64,000 nucleotides of DNA, from contig CM076146.1 of NCBI GenBank assembly GCA_038025085.1, positions 25,428,501-25,492,500 of the forward strand, written 5' to 3'. Source of the stretch: Tetragonia tetragonoides (taxonomy: Eukaryota > Streptophyta > Magnoliopsida > Caryophyllales > Aizoaceae). The notes beneath the pieces were generated by a model. That model made no database searches. It was not told where the DNA came from and was given only the letters and a program-made list of their open reading frames with translations. Shown here piece after piece: positions 34,001 to 46,498 of this stretch; the first letter of the stretch is position 1; the number at the start of each line of letters is the position of its first letter. The translations under genes and the position numbers were made by a program.

Positions 34001-34652
34001 AGTTCTGCTACAAAGTTTTGAATTAAATTTGAACACTGTAGCAACAAGAATCTCACCTGATAAGATGAAGTAACCAAAACATCTGCACCTGCCTCCAGAT
34101 ATTCCAAGTGAACCTATAAACAAAGCATACATTTCAATATCAGCTCTGGCCCCTCTTTTCTTAGTGTGTCCTAAGCTAACATTTGTTATTTGATCATCAT
34201 AAGACTTGAATTGCTAAAATCAATAACCATAGCCACTTATCAAATTTGCAAAGTTGACAATCACCCAGATGCACATTATTTTGCTCTAAGTGAATAGTAC
34301 TAAAGTATGAAATCTAATTTTACAATATAATGCTTGATATAAAGAATAAAAAGTATTCACATAAGGCGCATCAGTTCATTAATTAATTCAATTGTCAGTA
34401 CCATACTGTCATACTAGCAGAAAATTGCATTAATTAAGAAACAAAAAGAACAAATTTTTTTGATACCCATAAACAAAATAGATACCCTTTTGATAAGATG
34501 AGGATCTTTAATCAAGCAAAGGGCACTCCAAAGAGGGTCATTAATGGAGGCGCCATGTTTCTCAAGCTGGGTTGCCAAACCTCCATCCATTACAGCACAC
34601 CCTCCTGCCTTTTCTATCAATTCTTCCAACAACACAGTTGCCTTCTCAATCC

Positions 34653-34656
<4 letters not shown>
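31092..34656 (-). CDS. HMT1: Homocysteine S-methyltransferase (HMT1-like)
   Basis: Seven exons on minus: 34656-34486, 34113-34057, 33126-32921, 32774-32645, 31742-31539, 31436-31365 and 31235-31092, all GT..AG with matching phases (327 aa; the family has about 326-347). It moves a methyl group from S-methylmethionine (or SAM) to homocysteine, giving methionine, in the cytosol. Visible landmarks: MDGGLATQLEKHG near the N-terminus, VTSSYQATLPGFLSRGLS, DLIAFETIPNKLE, and the zinc ligands Cys241 (INCAAP) and Cys308/Cys309 (GGCCRTTP). Sequence is closest to Arabidopsis HMT-1 from memory. The family start (MGIEK..) at 34656 was chosen; an in-frame ATG at 34731 would add an Arg-Glu repeat from a GA run. 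Confidence 0.95.

Positions 34657-34699
<43 letters not shown>
34652..34699. repeat. (CT)n / (GA)n microsatellite at the HMT start
   Basis: About 22 CT units in plus orientation ending beside the start codon at 34656; on the gene strand it is a GA run in the 5'UTR. Confidence 0.95.
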
Positions 34700-34700
<1 letters not shown>

Positions 34701-34739
34701 AATCTGAGGTGGGTTGTGTGAGATTTGACACTTAGATTA

Positions 34740-35357
34740 GTCTATAAATGAGAAAATAAGATCTGGGTTGGTACCAAAATTTCGAATGAATGAGGAAAAT
34801 GGGGTGTAAATATGGGTTTTGTGCAATTGCATGTGCCACAACGAATGGTGATGAGAGTTTTGTTTCCCTTGTCTTAGTTTGTACTCTATCTCCACCTGGC
34901 CTGTCTTCTAAGCCTCATTCAAAACCCCACATGAACTTTGCTTAGAAACCTACCAAAGCCTCATTCAAAAAACATTGACCTAGAAATTTGGATTTGGAAT
35001 TGAGCTTTTTTTAGACTATAGATGCATAAAACAATCAAGATAATTAGTCCGGAAAATAATTACTCCGTAATATTGTTGATTACTGGTCTTTATATTTTTT
35101 GTTCACGACCAAGGTATTCACCGTTGATCACAGTGACTATTCCCCGCGCTGGCTTGTAGGCACCTCAAACTGATCTTTATATGGTTGGTGGAAAGAAACC
35201 ATAAGTCAAGCATTGTGTACCGAAAGGGAGAGGGTTTTGAGGTAGGTCAGATATTTTACTTTGCCAATACTACCTAATGAAAAAGCTATATTTTTGACCG
35301 CTTCATGTATGAGCTAAGAGTTAAAAAAGGGACTCAATCATGAGTCGTTTTGCTTAA
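34740..35357. other. Promoter/intergenic DNA upstream of HMT
   Basis: No coding frame recognised. It should include the HMT promoter. Confidence 0.45.
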
Positions 35358-35365
35358 CTACAATT

Positions 35366-35736
35366 AGAGATGGCCAAAGGCCGCGCTGTGCCTTTGGTTT
35401 CAAGAGGCTCGGCCCACTGCCCACCCAGTGGATTTCGTGTCGTGTCGTCTTACCTCTAAGGGCGGCTCAAACACGACAAATGGCCCGCGGCACAACGTGT
35501 TGTGCCATCCTCGTGTTAAATATTATTTCCCATATATTTTATTGCTCTTTTATGTGGGCTGTGTAGTGTCGTGTTTAGGCACTAGTTTTTTCTCAAAATC
35601 CAGCCAAGACACAACCCACGGCCCACTAGTTTGGGCTACGTGTCGTATCGTGCTGAGATTGTGTCCGTTCCGCACCGTATCAAAATCAGGTAAGGTCGTG
35701 CTGTTTGTCGTGCCATCTCGGCCATGGGCATTTTAG
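35366..35736. mobile_element. hAT-like MITE
   Basis: Flanked by an 8-bp duplication with one mismatch (CTACAATT at 35358-35365, CTACAATC at 35737-35744). Ends are imperfect inverted repeats (AGAGATGGCCAAAGGCCG and, inverted, TAAAATGCCCATGGCCG). The interior is GC-rich with GTGTCGTGTCGT and GGCCCGCGGCAC. An 8-bp duplication with short TIRs points to hAT. The 102-codon frame at 35428-35736 lies within it and is not a gene. Confidence 0.7.
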
Positions 35737-35744
35737 CTACAATC

Positions 35745-37448
35745 CAAACAAATTGAAGTTTTTACCAGAGTATAAAAACTTGTACAATTGACATAGTGAG
35801 AATACAAATCTACAAAAGAAGCACCAGATATGTTATGACCAGATATCTAAACCTCTGATCACAACCACACAAAATAAATAAATTAATAAGAAGAATACCA
35901 ACCAACTCTATATCAAGTCCAAATTCAGCTATGAGAGCATTTAACCTGCAGATTGGCCATGACTCTAAAGGACCTCCTGGATCAGAACACAGTACTCAAT
36001 AGAGCCTGTACGTATCATATTAATGGATTGGCCATAACTCTTTATGTTGTATGTTGTATGTGGTATGAAATGTGAAGTACTGTAAATTAGGAAGAAATTC
36101 CAAATGGACTCGTTGTTCACGGATTTAAATACTCCCTTTTTCACTTGTCCATTTTCCAATTGATGGTCAGAACTCAGAAAAAGATCACAACGATGTGTCG
36201 TTTTCATTTTGGATTACTTCACATTTTTCAGCAACATAAATTGGAAATTGAATAGAATCCATATTTGGAATTCTTCCATGATAGAATAAATCTTTGGGAA
36301 AATCTTTCAAGTATATTGCATGCAGCTTAGTCCGATCCCAAAATGTGTCTTAGGTTATCAAAGGCCCAAAATAATCAATACTAGTCCTAACTCATACAAG
36401 AGAATCCACTTGTTAGTTATTAGGTTCCTATCCAACATTCACAAAAGGATAATACTTTAAACTTTATAAACCTTCAAGATATAGATTAAATTCAGGGTGT
36501 TGTTACCTATTTAAAAAGAAGACGCAAAGTGTAATTTTAGACAACAAACTTAACATACGACTATACGAGGTATTTCACTTATTAGACCCCCTTTTTCTTA
36601 TTGGCTCGCTAACACAAGATGTGACCGAAGAGGACGATCTTGTTCTTGGGTGAAACTCCTCATTTTTCTATGAAAATGTAATACGAGCGATATGTTCTTG
36701 GGTGAAACTCCTAAAATGGCAAACTTTTTTATGCTACTTATGATCAGTCAAGCAAGCATCCAACACCTTAATAGTTAAGAGCCCAAAAGAGTCCTATTGA
36801 AGGTGATAGAGTAACTGATAACCAATCAATACAATCACACACAGGTTACAACTTACAACCAAACAACATGTATGTTAGACACCTATGAATCATAAATTGA
36901 AACAATTGCTGTTTCATTTCCAGCAAATTTCAGCTTCTCAAACTTCACGGCACTGAATTTATTAACCAGTAACAAAAACGTTTCCATAAGGGGCAGAATA
37001 AAAGCATATTTAACTGAAGTCTGAAACAGAACTTACAGGTGAACAAACAAATTGCAACAGAAATATTAATCATCTAAACAGTACTTTAACCTTTCCAAGC
37101 AAATACTGCAAATCCAAATCCAAAAAACACTAAACAATGAATCCCACAAGTTCTCCCAACAGGCCAACAACTTAAAACAGATCAAGCAAGGACACGGTAC
37201 TCAGCCTACGTTTCCCGTTTTCCGTGTCCGCATTTCCGTGTCCGCATTTCCGTGTTTACGTTTCCATTTTTGTGCTTCCTTGCATATAATAATTTTTGAG
37301 AATTTGCGTTTTCCTTGTCCACGTTTCCGGTTTCCGCGTTCCCATTTTCGTGCTACGTTGGATCAAACTAACAAAAAAAAAAAAAAAAAAAAAAAAAACA
37401 GAACAATTTTATTTCTTCACAACTTGATTAAGTAAAATAGGTGAACCT
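35745..37448. other. Intergenic DNA with a degenerate repeat and poly-A run
   Basis: No gene recognised. At 37205-37355 the phrase TTTCCGTGTCCGCA and variants recur about eight times, followed by an A-run at 37373-37398. This looks like a decayed minisatellite, possibly the end of a retroposed sequence. Confidence 0.5.
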
Positions 37449-39212
37449 TTAGAGCTTAACCACATCAGGAATGTGAACAGGATAGCGATCAATACAATCA
37501 ACCCAAGGACTATCACCAAATGGTGTTTTGACATTCTTTAAGCACTTCCAAACTGCACTATTGCACTTAAACCCGCTCCCAAAAGCTATTTGCCAAACAC
37601 GGTCTCCTTTACTCATTCTCCCTTTAGCCTCAATGTAGCTTAGCTCATACCACAAGGACGAAGATGACGTGTTCCCAAACCTATGTAGGGTCATTCTAGA
37701 AGGCTCAACATGTTGCGCCGAGAGCTGAAGGTTTTTCTGCAGCTCGTCGATCACTGCCCTTCCTCCAGCGTGAATGCAGAAGTGCTCGACCGCCTGCTTG
37801 AAGTCCGGGATGTAGGGCTTCCATTTCGGGCTTATGAGCTTTCTTCCTAGGAGAAGAGGAAAAGAAGTTGTTCTGAGGCTGGAAGGACTAATGGTCCTAT
37901 TGTGGTTATGTTTGATTTTAAGGCTTCTCCGGCTATCGCCATTAGGTCTTTTGAGAGGGAGATTCCCACTAGACCTTCTTCGTCCTCCTCGTACACGCAC
38001 CTGTTAGCACAAAAATTCGAGTGTTACTATTATTACATTATGTCGGATGTGTTTTTATTGTAGTAATTTTATGTGATTCTACGAAATAAATCCCCAATTG
38101 ATCGACATACATAAAAGTAGATCGTTGTTGAAAGAATTTATGACTGTAATAATTTTTTGAGATTTTCTAGAAGTAATTAAATGTCCGATTGCAAAGCTAT
38201 AAGATTGTTTACTACTATCGACAACTTATGTAATTATTAACACTACGTCATGAATTTTGTTCGTAACACGAGAAATTTTGTACTTGTAAGACCGGTCATC
38301 AGCACCCTTGTGGGTGCGGACCACATGGAGGAGGCGGTACTTAGCGCGTGTTTTAAACACGGCCTTGTTAGTAAGAAAAACGGCGGCCCCACCCATCCGA
38401 AAGAGGCAATTAGGGAGCAACATTGCTCTCTCATGACCCTGATAGTAATTAGGAGTAATAATCTCAGTACTAATCACCACAGCATTAACATTAGGAATAG
38501 CTTGAAGAAGATCTCTAGCCAAATCAACAGAAATCAACCCAGCACTACACCCCATCCCAGAAAGATTATAGCTCTTAATATTACTCCTCATCTTATACTT
38601 ATTAACCACCATGGCTGACAAAGGTGTAGGTGAAAACAAGCTACAATTCACAATAAGCACATCAATATCCTTAGGTTTAAGCCCGTTTTTCTTAAAGAGA
38701 TTATCAAGGCAACTAAAAATTACGAGCATGGCTTCTTCTCAAGCAGCTTCCATGGTAGGGTTAGGCGGGATGTAGTGTATAGCCGGTGGCAAACACGTCT
38801 CCTCGCCTAACCCTGACCTTTCAAGGATCTTCATTTGGAAATCAATTGTCTTTGGATCTTTAACGATGAGTTTCGAGTGTTCCATGAACGTTGAAAAGGG
38901 AACTCTACAAGAAACAGGGGGTTTGAAGCAAGCGTAGTCTACAAGGTAGATGGATTTAGGGCGTGTCATGGTGAAGATTGTTGCGACGAAGATTATGAGC
39001 ATGGATGAGGGGAATATGTGTAGGGAGTTGAGTTGAAGGGATGAGAAAAGAGAGATAAGCTCTCTAGGACCTTGGTGGAGCATTTGGATTGATATGGTTG
39101 CCATTATGGGGATCAAAAGAAGGGTTATGAAATGGTTTACTAGGTATTGGTAGCCTAATTTGACATATTTGAGCTTCACTGAGCTTAGAAAATCTGGCAA
39201 TTTTGGTGCCAT
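37449..39212 (-). pseudogene. KCS: 3-ketoacyl-CoA synthase, broken by a stop codon and a frameshift
   Basis: Two exons on minus, 39212-38284 and 38000-37449, join in the family's usual way (DDRSYK|CVYEED). Start MAPKLPDFLSSVKLKYVKLGYQYLVNH with two membrane segments is typical of ER fatty-acid elongase condensing enzymes (KCS4/KCS9-like). The active-site Cys ([11 protein letters not shown]), the His ([10 protein letters not shown]) and the Asn ([10 protein letters not shown]) remain. Two defects: TGA at 38741-38739 where the family has Arg after PTMEAA (one CGA to TGA change), and a one-base loss between about 37848 and 37870 in the LLFLFS..GRKL stretch, which sends the normal frame into TAG. 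A Ser is also missing in SPTP-LSAM. With both it would give about 157 residues. Family role: adds two carbons to very-long-chain acyl-CoA for waxes and membranes. Confidence 0.9.
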
Positions 39213-41213
39213 AATTTTGTTTTGGTGTGTTTCAATTCTTTTCTCCTCTTTGCAAGTGAAAGAGGTGTGAATTTTGGGTGAGATACAAAGGGGAGGGAAT
39301 TGAGGGAGGTTGAGTTTTAAAGGCAAAGGAAATTGGTGTGTTAAGGCAATGAATGGTGACGGTATTGACGGATGTGCAAATTAAATGAAATTCCAACGTC
39401 ACTCAACAACGCTCTCTCTTGAGCTTTGTTAGAGTATAAATTATGGTTCATTGTCCATTTTCTAGCTATTTCCTCATCCAAACAAGCCTCATTTTCTTTT
39501 GTTTGTTTTCCCCTATGTGCTATATATCATTACTTTTTATTTTGATAATAAGAGACTAAGGGCATATCTTTTTAAACTGAAAAATGGATACTGGAAATTA
39601 GCTTATTGGAGAGTTCTATGGTAATCTCTCCTAGAAACAATTTAAGTCAACATCAACTAGTTACATATCTCTCATCTATTGAATTACAAGAAAAAGTGAG
39701 GTCACTAGATTTCGGACCATAATGATATACGTGTGACAAGTGCGATAAACTACTAATACATATATACTTTTGCATAGAATATGTATATTTCTAAATCGAA
39801 AATGTTAGCGTCATGCAACACGTAAATAATATGCTCGCCTCCTATATTAGGTCCTTTTTTTTTGTTTTCTTAAACTTGTAGGATATTACCTCTTCAGAAT
39901 CCCGGAAATTCAACTTTCAATGTCAACCTAAATGACAAAACACCATATATTTCATATTGTTTGTTAGACATTTCCCGCTGAGGTAGGAACCATTTTACAT
40001 ATATAACGATTATAGAGAACGGTTATTCCCGACCCACGGCCAAACGTGTTATTTTCATACCATATACTCTTATATTTGGAATATTTTATCTACAAATTTA
40101 GGAAAAAAGGTGTAGCGATAGTCGTTCCCTTATTTATACAGAGTACTACTCCTACTATTTTACAATGGTTTTCTCGTTTGATAACTTGAAATTATGTGCG
40201 GCTCTTGTGCTAAGTGAGGATTCCCATTTTCCTTTTCCGTTTACCAAACTAATTAAGTGTCATTCTAACACCCAAAAAACAAAGAAGCAAGAATCATTAG
40301 TTTCAATTCCGCGAAGCCAACTCAATAGCTGATTATTTAGCAAATATTAGTTATAACCATCTCACGCTCATTTATTGGTCTTCGGCTTTCAATTCTACCC
40401 TTACCAATTTATTGATAAGGGACTCGGTAGGATAACCTTGTAGGAGTTTTCCTGGCTTTAATTTCTTGCCTTTTAAAAAGAAAAAATAGAAGGCGCCACG
40501 TAGTGGGTGTTAACTAATTATTGGAGTGAAAACTTTGAAAGAGGTTGGTGTAACTAGTATGACAAATAACCTCCCATATGGCCATATCTAAGTCTATGCA
40601 TGCAAGTATCGCTGTATCGGCCACATAAATGAAGATTACGCGATCCATGATTGTAAGTAAATGGGTTGCGAAAGCATATTCATAAATGCACTAGTTTTAT
40701 TTGGTAAAGCCAAATTTCTCTCGTCGTACGTAATTAATTTCTATCGGATCTCACACTAATTTGCAGATAGCATTGTTTATTTGATGTGCTATCGTTGGTT
40801 ACAATTACATTAATTATTGGTACGTAAGAAGTTTTGTGCAAACTCCAAAATATTACTAGTATAATATGTAACTTTGTGGTTTCCTACTCCAAGAGGAAGT
40901 GATACCCCTTCTCTGTTTCTCCTTTTATTTATTTATTTATGGCCAAGGTTGCTTTAGCGTGCTAAAAAACAATGAACAATCCATCTTGTATGAACTTAGT
41001 CCACTATAGATTAAGGAGGTGCATTCAAATAGCTTATGAATACGGAAGGTATTCAAATAGTCTATGTCCAAGTCCACACAAGATCTTCTAAAGAACTAAA
41101 ATTGCACAACAATAGGCGCTAAATTTTTTTCTTCCTAACTATTTTGGCATCTTGGCAGTAACTTTTTCTTTTGGGTATGCAAGTATTTTTATTGTTTCTG
41201 ATTGTCTTGATTA
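39213..41213. other. Intergenic DNA, no gene seen
   Basis: AT-rich, no long frame, no recognised exon. The KCS promoter would start here. Confidence 0.5.
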
Positions 41214-41358
41214 CACAAAAACTTATATAAGGCAGTCTCATGCATGAGGCGTGATACCTATGAAGAAAAAAGTTATATCATCATACATGAAAAATAATAT
41301 CTTCAAATAAAAAAGTGATACTTCATGCATGAGACCATCTCGTAAGAGAGTTTTTGGT
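41214..41358. mobile_element. Small MITE with imperfect inverted ends
   Basis: CAAAAACTTATATAAGGCAG TCTCATGCATGAGGC on the left and, inverted, CCAAAAACTCTCTTACGAGA TGGTCTCATGCATGAAG on the right; about 35-nt arms with some mismatches. No clear target duplication. Confidence 0.6.
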
Positions 41359-42194
41359 CATGAAATTGGTCATTCATAACGACCCTATATAGCTGTATTA
41401 AACTACTCCAAATTAATAGGAAAGGGAAGCACTCCATATGGACTGATGGAGAGTAGTGGCCAGTGGGAACACCTCAAGTGAAATCAATTCACTGGCTACA
41501 TTATTTTTCTCAACCCCCATTTGTGGACTGTGGTGAGTCGGTTCAATTATGTTTCATTATTCCCCTTTTAGGATACATTTTTGTCCTTGTATTCATTTTC
41601 TAGTTCGATATGATGTCATATGATCCTCGTACCAATAGCATTGTTAGGTAGTTGAGAGTTATTTAAGGTGCAGATCACCAAATTAAAACAACTAAAATCC
41701 CTACATTATGATATATAATAAAGTATTTATATCAATATAGTATGTGGTTGAGATTCATTGATTCAGATCCATCAAGACTTTATTTCAAGGTGAATAATGA
41801 ATAAGAAACTCTTATTAGATTGTGAGAATTTTGAAAGACTAATGAATACACAAAAATCGAAAGAGTGATGTGAATATGTGGTCATGAGAGATTTATGTTA
41901 AATGTCTAAATGGGATTGGGTTTGGTGGGGAAGCTGAGCAACCAAATTTATCCAAGATAATGACAAGGACATGGTAATTGGGTTTAAGATCTGGAAGACA
42001 ACAGAAGTTTGTACTTTGTTGCCTTGTCCCATATTGGAGCCAAATTGTCCTCGTCACTCGAAACTTCTATGATTGACTGAATTACTATCATTTTAGCATA
42101 TTTACCCCAATCAGCAAGTGTTTTATGAGACAAACTCACAGTCAAATAGGGAAAATATCTAGAATTGTGAGTTTGTAACAGTTATTTATTACAA
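41359..42194. other. Intergenic DNA, no gene seen
   Basis: AT-rich; nothing recognised. Confidence 0.5.
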
Positions 42195-42335
42195 CAAGTC
42201 TTGTATGAAATCGTCCCACGGTGAGACAGAGTTACTTTTATGAAGAATAATGGTGACTTCTTGTTCACAAATCATCCCTGTTTGTCACAAAAGTCACTAC
42301 ATCCCACTGTGGGACGGTCTCATACAAGTTTTTGA
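42195..42335. mobile_element. Small MITE with CTTGTATGA..CGTCCCAC ends
   Basis: Left TCTTGTATGAAATCGTCCCAC (from about 42199) and right GTGGGACGGTCTCATACAAG (42309-42328) are inverted copies with few mismatches. The flanks contain further partial symmetry (AACAAGT, ACTTG). Related in sequence style to the element at 41214. Confidence 0.65.
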
Positions 42336-43830
42336 GTACTTGCTATGAATACTTGAATTGTGACCCAAGTTTCACTAAAAATGTAACCCTCGTTTCACCA
42401 AAAGTTACGATATAAGACCTTATACAAGTTTAACTCGACGAAATTGACATAATCCCCTTGTAAGAAGTAACCAAGTAAGAACCCTATAACTGGGCCTTCA
42501 TCATTTACGAGTAACAAAAAGGGCAGAAAGGTAAAGGGGCAAAGGGGTATTGGGAAAGGAGAGTTTTCCTGAAAATTAATTTAATTGCCTCCCATAAATA
42601 TAATCCACTTGTAAGAACAGAAAGGAAAGTGACGGATGCATGTAGACTAAGCAATGAAGTAACCAGAGACATCATAGTAAAAGTAAGCCATGAAGTAGCC
42701 GAAATTAAAACATAAGTAAGCAATGAAGTAGCCAAAGACATCATAAGATCAGCAATTCAGCATATGCTCAGAATATTTGACCAACAATGTTACAGAAATA
42801 TAATGAGGATTTTACCTCCAGATTAATGCCCCTTTGGCCTAGATGAGGGTTGGATAAGGTTCCATGACACACCGGAAGAGACTGATAGAAAATTATACAC
42901 CACAACGAGCTCCAGAATGCAATACGCAGTGACGATGACAGTTCATCAGCTACATTGATGCCTACAAGGCTACAAGCACATGTATCGACAATGTAGGCAT
43001 GTATTATGTGCGATTGTAATTGCATTATAGGGTAACAAAGTAGTGATTCATGACTTATGAGGCAGGAAAATCTGCAGTAGTAGGAGAAAGTCTAACCTGT
43101 AATGTCCAGAGCTGACTGCTGAGTGTAGGCTGAGGGATCTGGAAACAATGAGCATTACGATCTTTTGTCAGTTATGTTTCATTGCCTTGCCTCCACCATC
43201 AATCTATAGAGAGAAAATCCACCATGGTGGCAGCCAGGCATCTTCAGTGTCATCTTCTCCAATCCATCCCGGTATTGAAAACAATTTTTATTAAACAAAT
43301 GTCGGAACTAAAAGCAGCTCAAAACAATCAAGATATACTGATTAAGCGCAAACACAATCCTAAGGATTTCACCAAAATAGCAAAAACACCAGGATAAGAA
43401 CCCCAAATTTACTGAACACTCTGCAGAATCTAACTTACCTAGCATACATACAACTTTCCTTCCTCTAATCCAGTAATATCCACAAAATACTGACGTAGGT
43501 GCTGGTGTTATATTTTAGCCACAAAAAAAAAAGTGCTGGTGTTATATTATAGAATGTAAAATCCTTTCAACAAAATAAAAAAATAACTAGAAGCTCAGAG
43601 TATATATAACATATAGTTAAGACAGACACGTAGAAAGCTACACACTCTAGAACTACAAATTTCAACATTACTTGCCAAATCGAGTAGAAGAAATAAAGAA
43701 CTGAAAGCAGCGCCCCAAAAAATCCCTTTAAAGAACTCTAATTGTCAAAGGGGATTGAGAAACAAAATTGACCTCTTCGCAGCGCAAAAGCAATCAAGGT
43801 TGAAACTTTACAGGGTAGTACAACAGCGCA
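42336..43830. other. Region downstream of NMD3, no gene supported
   Basis: Several short frames (42505-42744, 42768-43025 on -, 43182-43397 on +) have no recognisable product. Intron-like borders appear near 42810 and 43105 (minus acceptor/donor-like strings), so noncoding 3' exons of NMD3 are possible but unproven. Confidence 0.35.
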
Positions 43831-45375
43831 TCATTCTCTCATGTTACTGCCCGCAGCTTCATCATCGTTATCACTTATATCAAGATCAGCAAGCAGCTCA
43901 TCCAGAGGCACAGAAGGTAGCTCATCACCATCAGTCATAGATGCGGTTTCTGATGGTTGATATTCCTTGTTGCGGTACAATGATATGTTGAACCTCAATT
44001 CAGGGTTCTCCTCCAAGTCCTTCAAAAACTCTTCGTACTCATTATCCACCTTATCTTGGTCTACTCTACCTCTAGTAGTTTCATCAACCTCCATGTCAAG
44101 GGACTTGAGCTTCCAAGCACGTGGTTTCCCACGTTTTCTTTGGCGTTTCTCTTCATAGCTCTTCTTAATCAAGATTGCTTCTGGAAGTACAAGGCCTTTG
44201 TATTTGTCCAATTCGGAGTCATTAGGGTTAGCCCCATAGAGATCATAACCAAGGGCATGATCACCAGGACTTAAGAGATGACCCAAGTGCGTCCTAACGT
44301 TGAATATTGTGTCATTCTTTCCAAAATCTGATACACGAGCCACTTGGGCATCAGCCAAAGCGTATCTCGAGCCACCAGCATTAACTTCAGCCGAAACATT
44401 ATCAATATCCAGCACAATATATTCCACAAGCCGCCTACTGGAAATCAGACACTGGAACGGTGTCCTCCAGTACTGATCAGCATCCAAGAAACAATACCTC
44501 AACGTGTTTGGGTCCATCAACATTATGTTGTTGCTTACTTTTGTGCAAATGACAAGGGGACCCAGATTCCCCAAACCAGTGGCGACTTTTGGAGGGAGAC
44601 AGATTAGGTCCTCACGACAGATGGGGCAAATCTCAACAGAGAAAGTATACTTATAGTTGTATGTTTGGCTCTTTGAATCTTGAGACACGAGCTGTTTATC
44701 ACTGCGGCTCCTGACAGGTACAACTTTACCCACAAACTCCAGAAACTTCACGCCGTGACTTCTGCTGGAGAAGAAGAAATCAATGCCATGAACCATCTGC
44801 TTAATTCTGATTGCTTGAACTGCAGCATCATGCTTGAGAATTAGTTGCTCTAGATAGAAGAAAGTCCTCCTGTGCGAGACATGCTGCCTAAGTTGAACTG
44901 CTGCCACCCACAGTTCTGGATTTGACTGGAGCCTAGAACAATAATCACACATCTGATGCTGCACCACATACTCAACCATATAAGGTTGCTCTAACACCGC
45001 TCCATGAAGAACTTCTTTCTGAATTCTCAGTTTAACCTTGATCCTCTTCGAGTGTGGCTCAGTCCACATAAACTCCGCATGCACCAGTGTAACTTTAGCT
45101 TTATCTAAGTTCAGCCTCTTCAAGCAGAATGTAAGGAGTTCCTTTGATTCTAGCAGGGCTTTAATCCGGGTTTTTGGAGGCTGCAAGTAAGTCTCACACT
45201 CGGGGCAAAATAAGATAGTCACATGCTTAAGCAAGCCTTCTGTGATGTCAACTTCTGAACGCAAACAACTCACACACATATTAGCGGCATTCGGTTGCAT
45301 AGGGATGCCACATTTGCAGCAGAGAACACTGCCAATGGTCTGATGTACAACAAACATACCAGCCTCCTGGGCCAT
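43831..45375 (-). CDS. NMD3: 60S ribosomal export protein NMD3
   Basis: One uninterrupted frame of 514 aa from ATG at 45375 (MAQEAGMFVVHQTIGSVLCC); the ATG at 45390 adds five residues and is less like the family. NMD3 is the adaptor that binds nascent 60S subunits and carries them out of the nucleus with exportin CRM1/XPO1. The N-terminal zinc-binding part has four CxxC pairs (Cys19/22, Cys34/37, CPEC near 61 and CDYC near 148). The central domain contains SHGVKFLEFVGKVVPVRSR and CPICREDL. The basic segment KRQRKRGKPR can serve as nuclear localisation signal, and the acidic C-terminal part has a Leu-rich export signal (VPLDELLADLDI). Length fits the family (about 500-520 aa). Confidence 0.96.
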   Translation of the reverse strand: MAQEAGMFVVHQTIGSVLCCKCGIPMQPNAANMCVSCLRSEVDITEGLLKHVTILFCPECETYLQPPKTRIKALLESKELLTFCLKRLNLDKAKVTLVHAEFMWTEPHSKRIKVKLRIQKEVLHGAVLEQPYMVEYVVQHQMCDYCSRLQSNPELWVAAVQLRQHVSHRRTFFYLEQLILKHDAAVQAIRIKQMVHGIDFFFSSRSHGVKFLEFVGKVVPVRSRSDKQLVSQDSKSQTYNYKYTFSVEICPICREDLICLPPKVATGLGNLGPLVICTKVSNNIMLMDPNTLRYCFLDADQYWRTPFQCLISSRRLVEYIVLDIDNVSAEVNAGGSRYALADAQVARVSDFGKNDTIFNVRTHLGHLLSPGDHALGYDLYGANPNDSELDKYKGLVLPEAILIKKSYEEKRQRKRGKPRAWKLKSLDMEVDETTRGRVDQDKVDNEYEEFLKDLEENPELRFNISLYRNKEYQPSETASMTDGDELPSVPLDELLADLDISDNDDEAAGSNMRE

Positions 45376-46498
45376 TATTACTGAGAACATGGAGGAAAAT
45401 CAAGGTGTTAAAGCAATATCCAAAACCATCAACAACAAATACAACAGTGGTAAACAAGAATTTAATAAACTCACTAAGGAAATCATACACTCGGGTTGAA
45501 TTCACAAAGAGATTGTTTTCTGTATTAATCAGTCAAATCCCACTAGTAAAACATAGCCTATATATAGGGGAATATTGACCTACCTAAAGTTCCTTATTTA
45601 TTTTATTCCCTCAATATATATATATTCCTAAAACAAAAAGTATCATTATAATAAAATAAGAATACTATATAATCAAGTGCTTGGATGGCAAGGAACTTGG
45701 TCAGCCCATAGCTGATCCGTTCTTGACTGATCTTCTGATGCTCGCGCATCAATTTGGAGGTTTCAATTGGCACATGAGTTGCCAAGTTAGGCTTGGCTAG
45801 GAGGAACACTCAATGGCCCATGGGTAAAAGTTACAACCATAATAACGACCTCAGCTGTGATTAAAGGGCATCTCGTAATGGACATGAGTTGAGGAAGTAG
45901 GTTACTATCCAATTAATGACAATATCCAAGTACATGACCGAACTTCTCAAACCCTATATAGTCACGCCATTAATGTCTTCTGCTAGAGTTTGAAATGCCT
46001 TTCCCCTCCGCCCGATTAACGGATTAATTGATATACCCCATCCCCTCAAAATTCGAAGCAATCCCTAGCGCCCTAACTCCACCATTTATGGCCACAGTTT
46101 TGAAACGCTAGCGATATCATTGAATGTTGAAACTTGTATATCCGATTGTTAGCGTTGTTTATGTCTTAACTCTTTCAAGTTCTTGTAAATTGAAAAAAGA
46201 ACTAGAAAAATGGAGGCACATCAGAAATGAACTTGTATCTTGGCGCATCATTTATGCTTGAGATACTGCTGAATATCGATGTGTACCAGTGTACGTTTAT
46301 TTATTTTTTTAGAGAGCTTTACTTTACACCCTTAATTTCTTCGATATCTCAGTGAGTTGAGAGAGTTAGACTTAGATCCTTGTTTTGATCCCTAAACGTG
46401 TGGCCTGCCTGAGTTAGAGATTGAGCAAGTTTAATTTCTTGTTTTTTAAACACACACACAAATATATATATATATATATATAGATAGATAGATAGATA
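45376..46498. other. Upstream region of NMD3 and intergenic DNA
   Basis: A 5'UTR and perhaps a 5'UTR intron lie in 45376-45550. Beyond that there is no gene; TA and GATA microsatellites occur at 46463-46498. Confidence 0.45.

Noticed and set aside
35428..35736. 102-codon plus frame
   Set aside because: Lies entirely within the hAT-like MITE.
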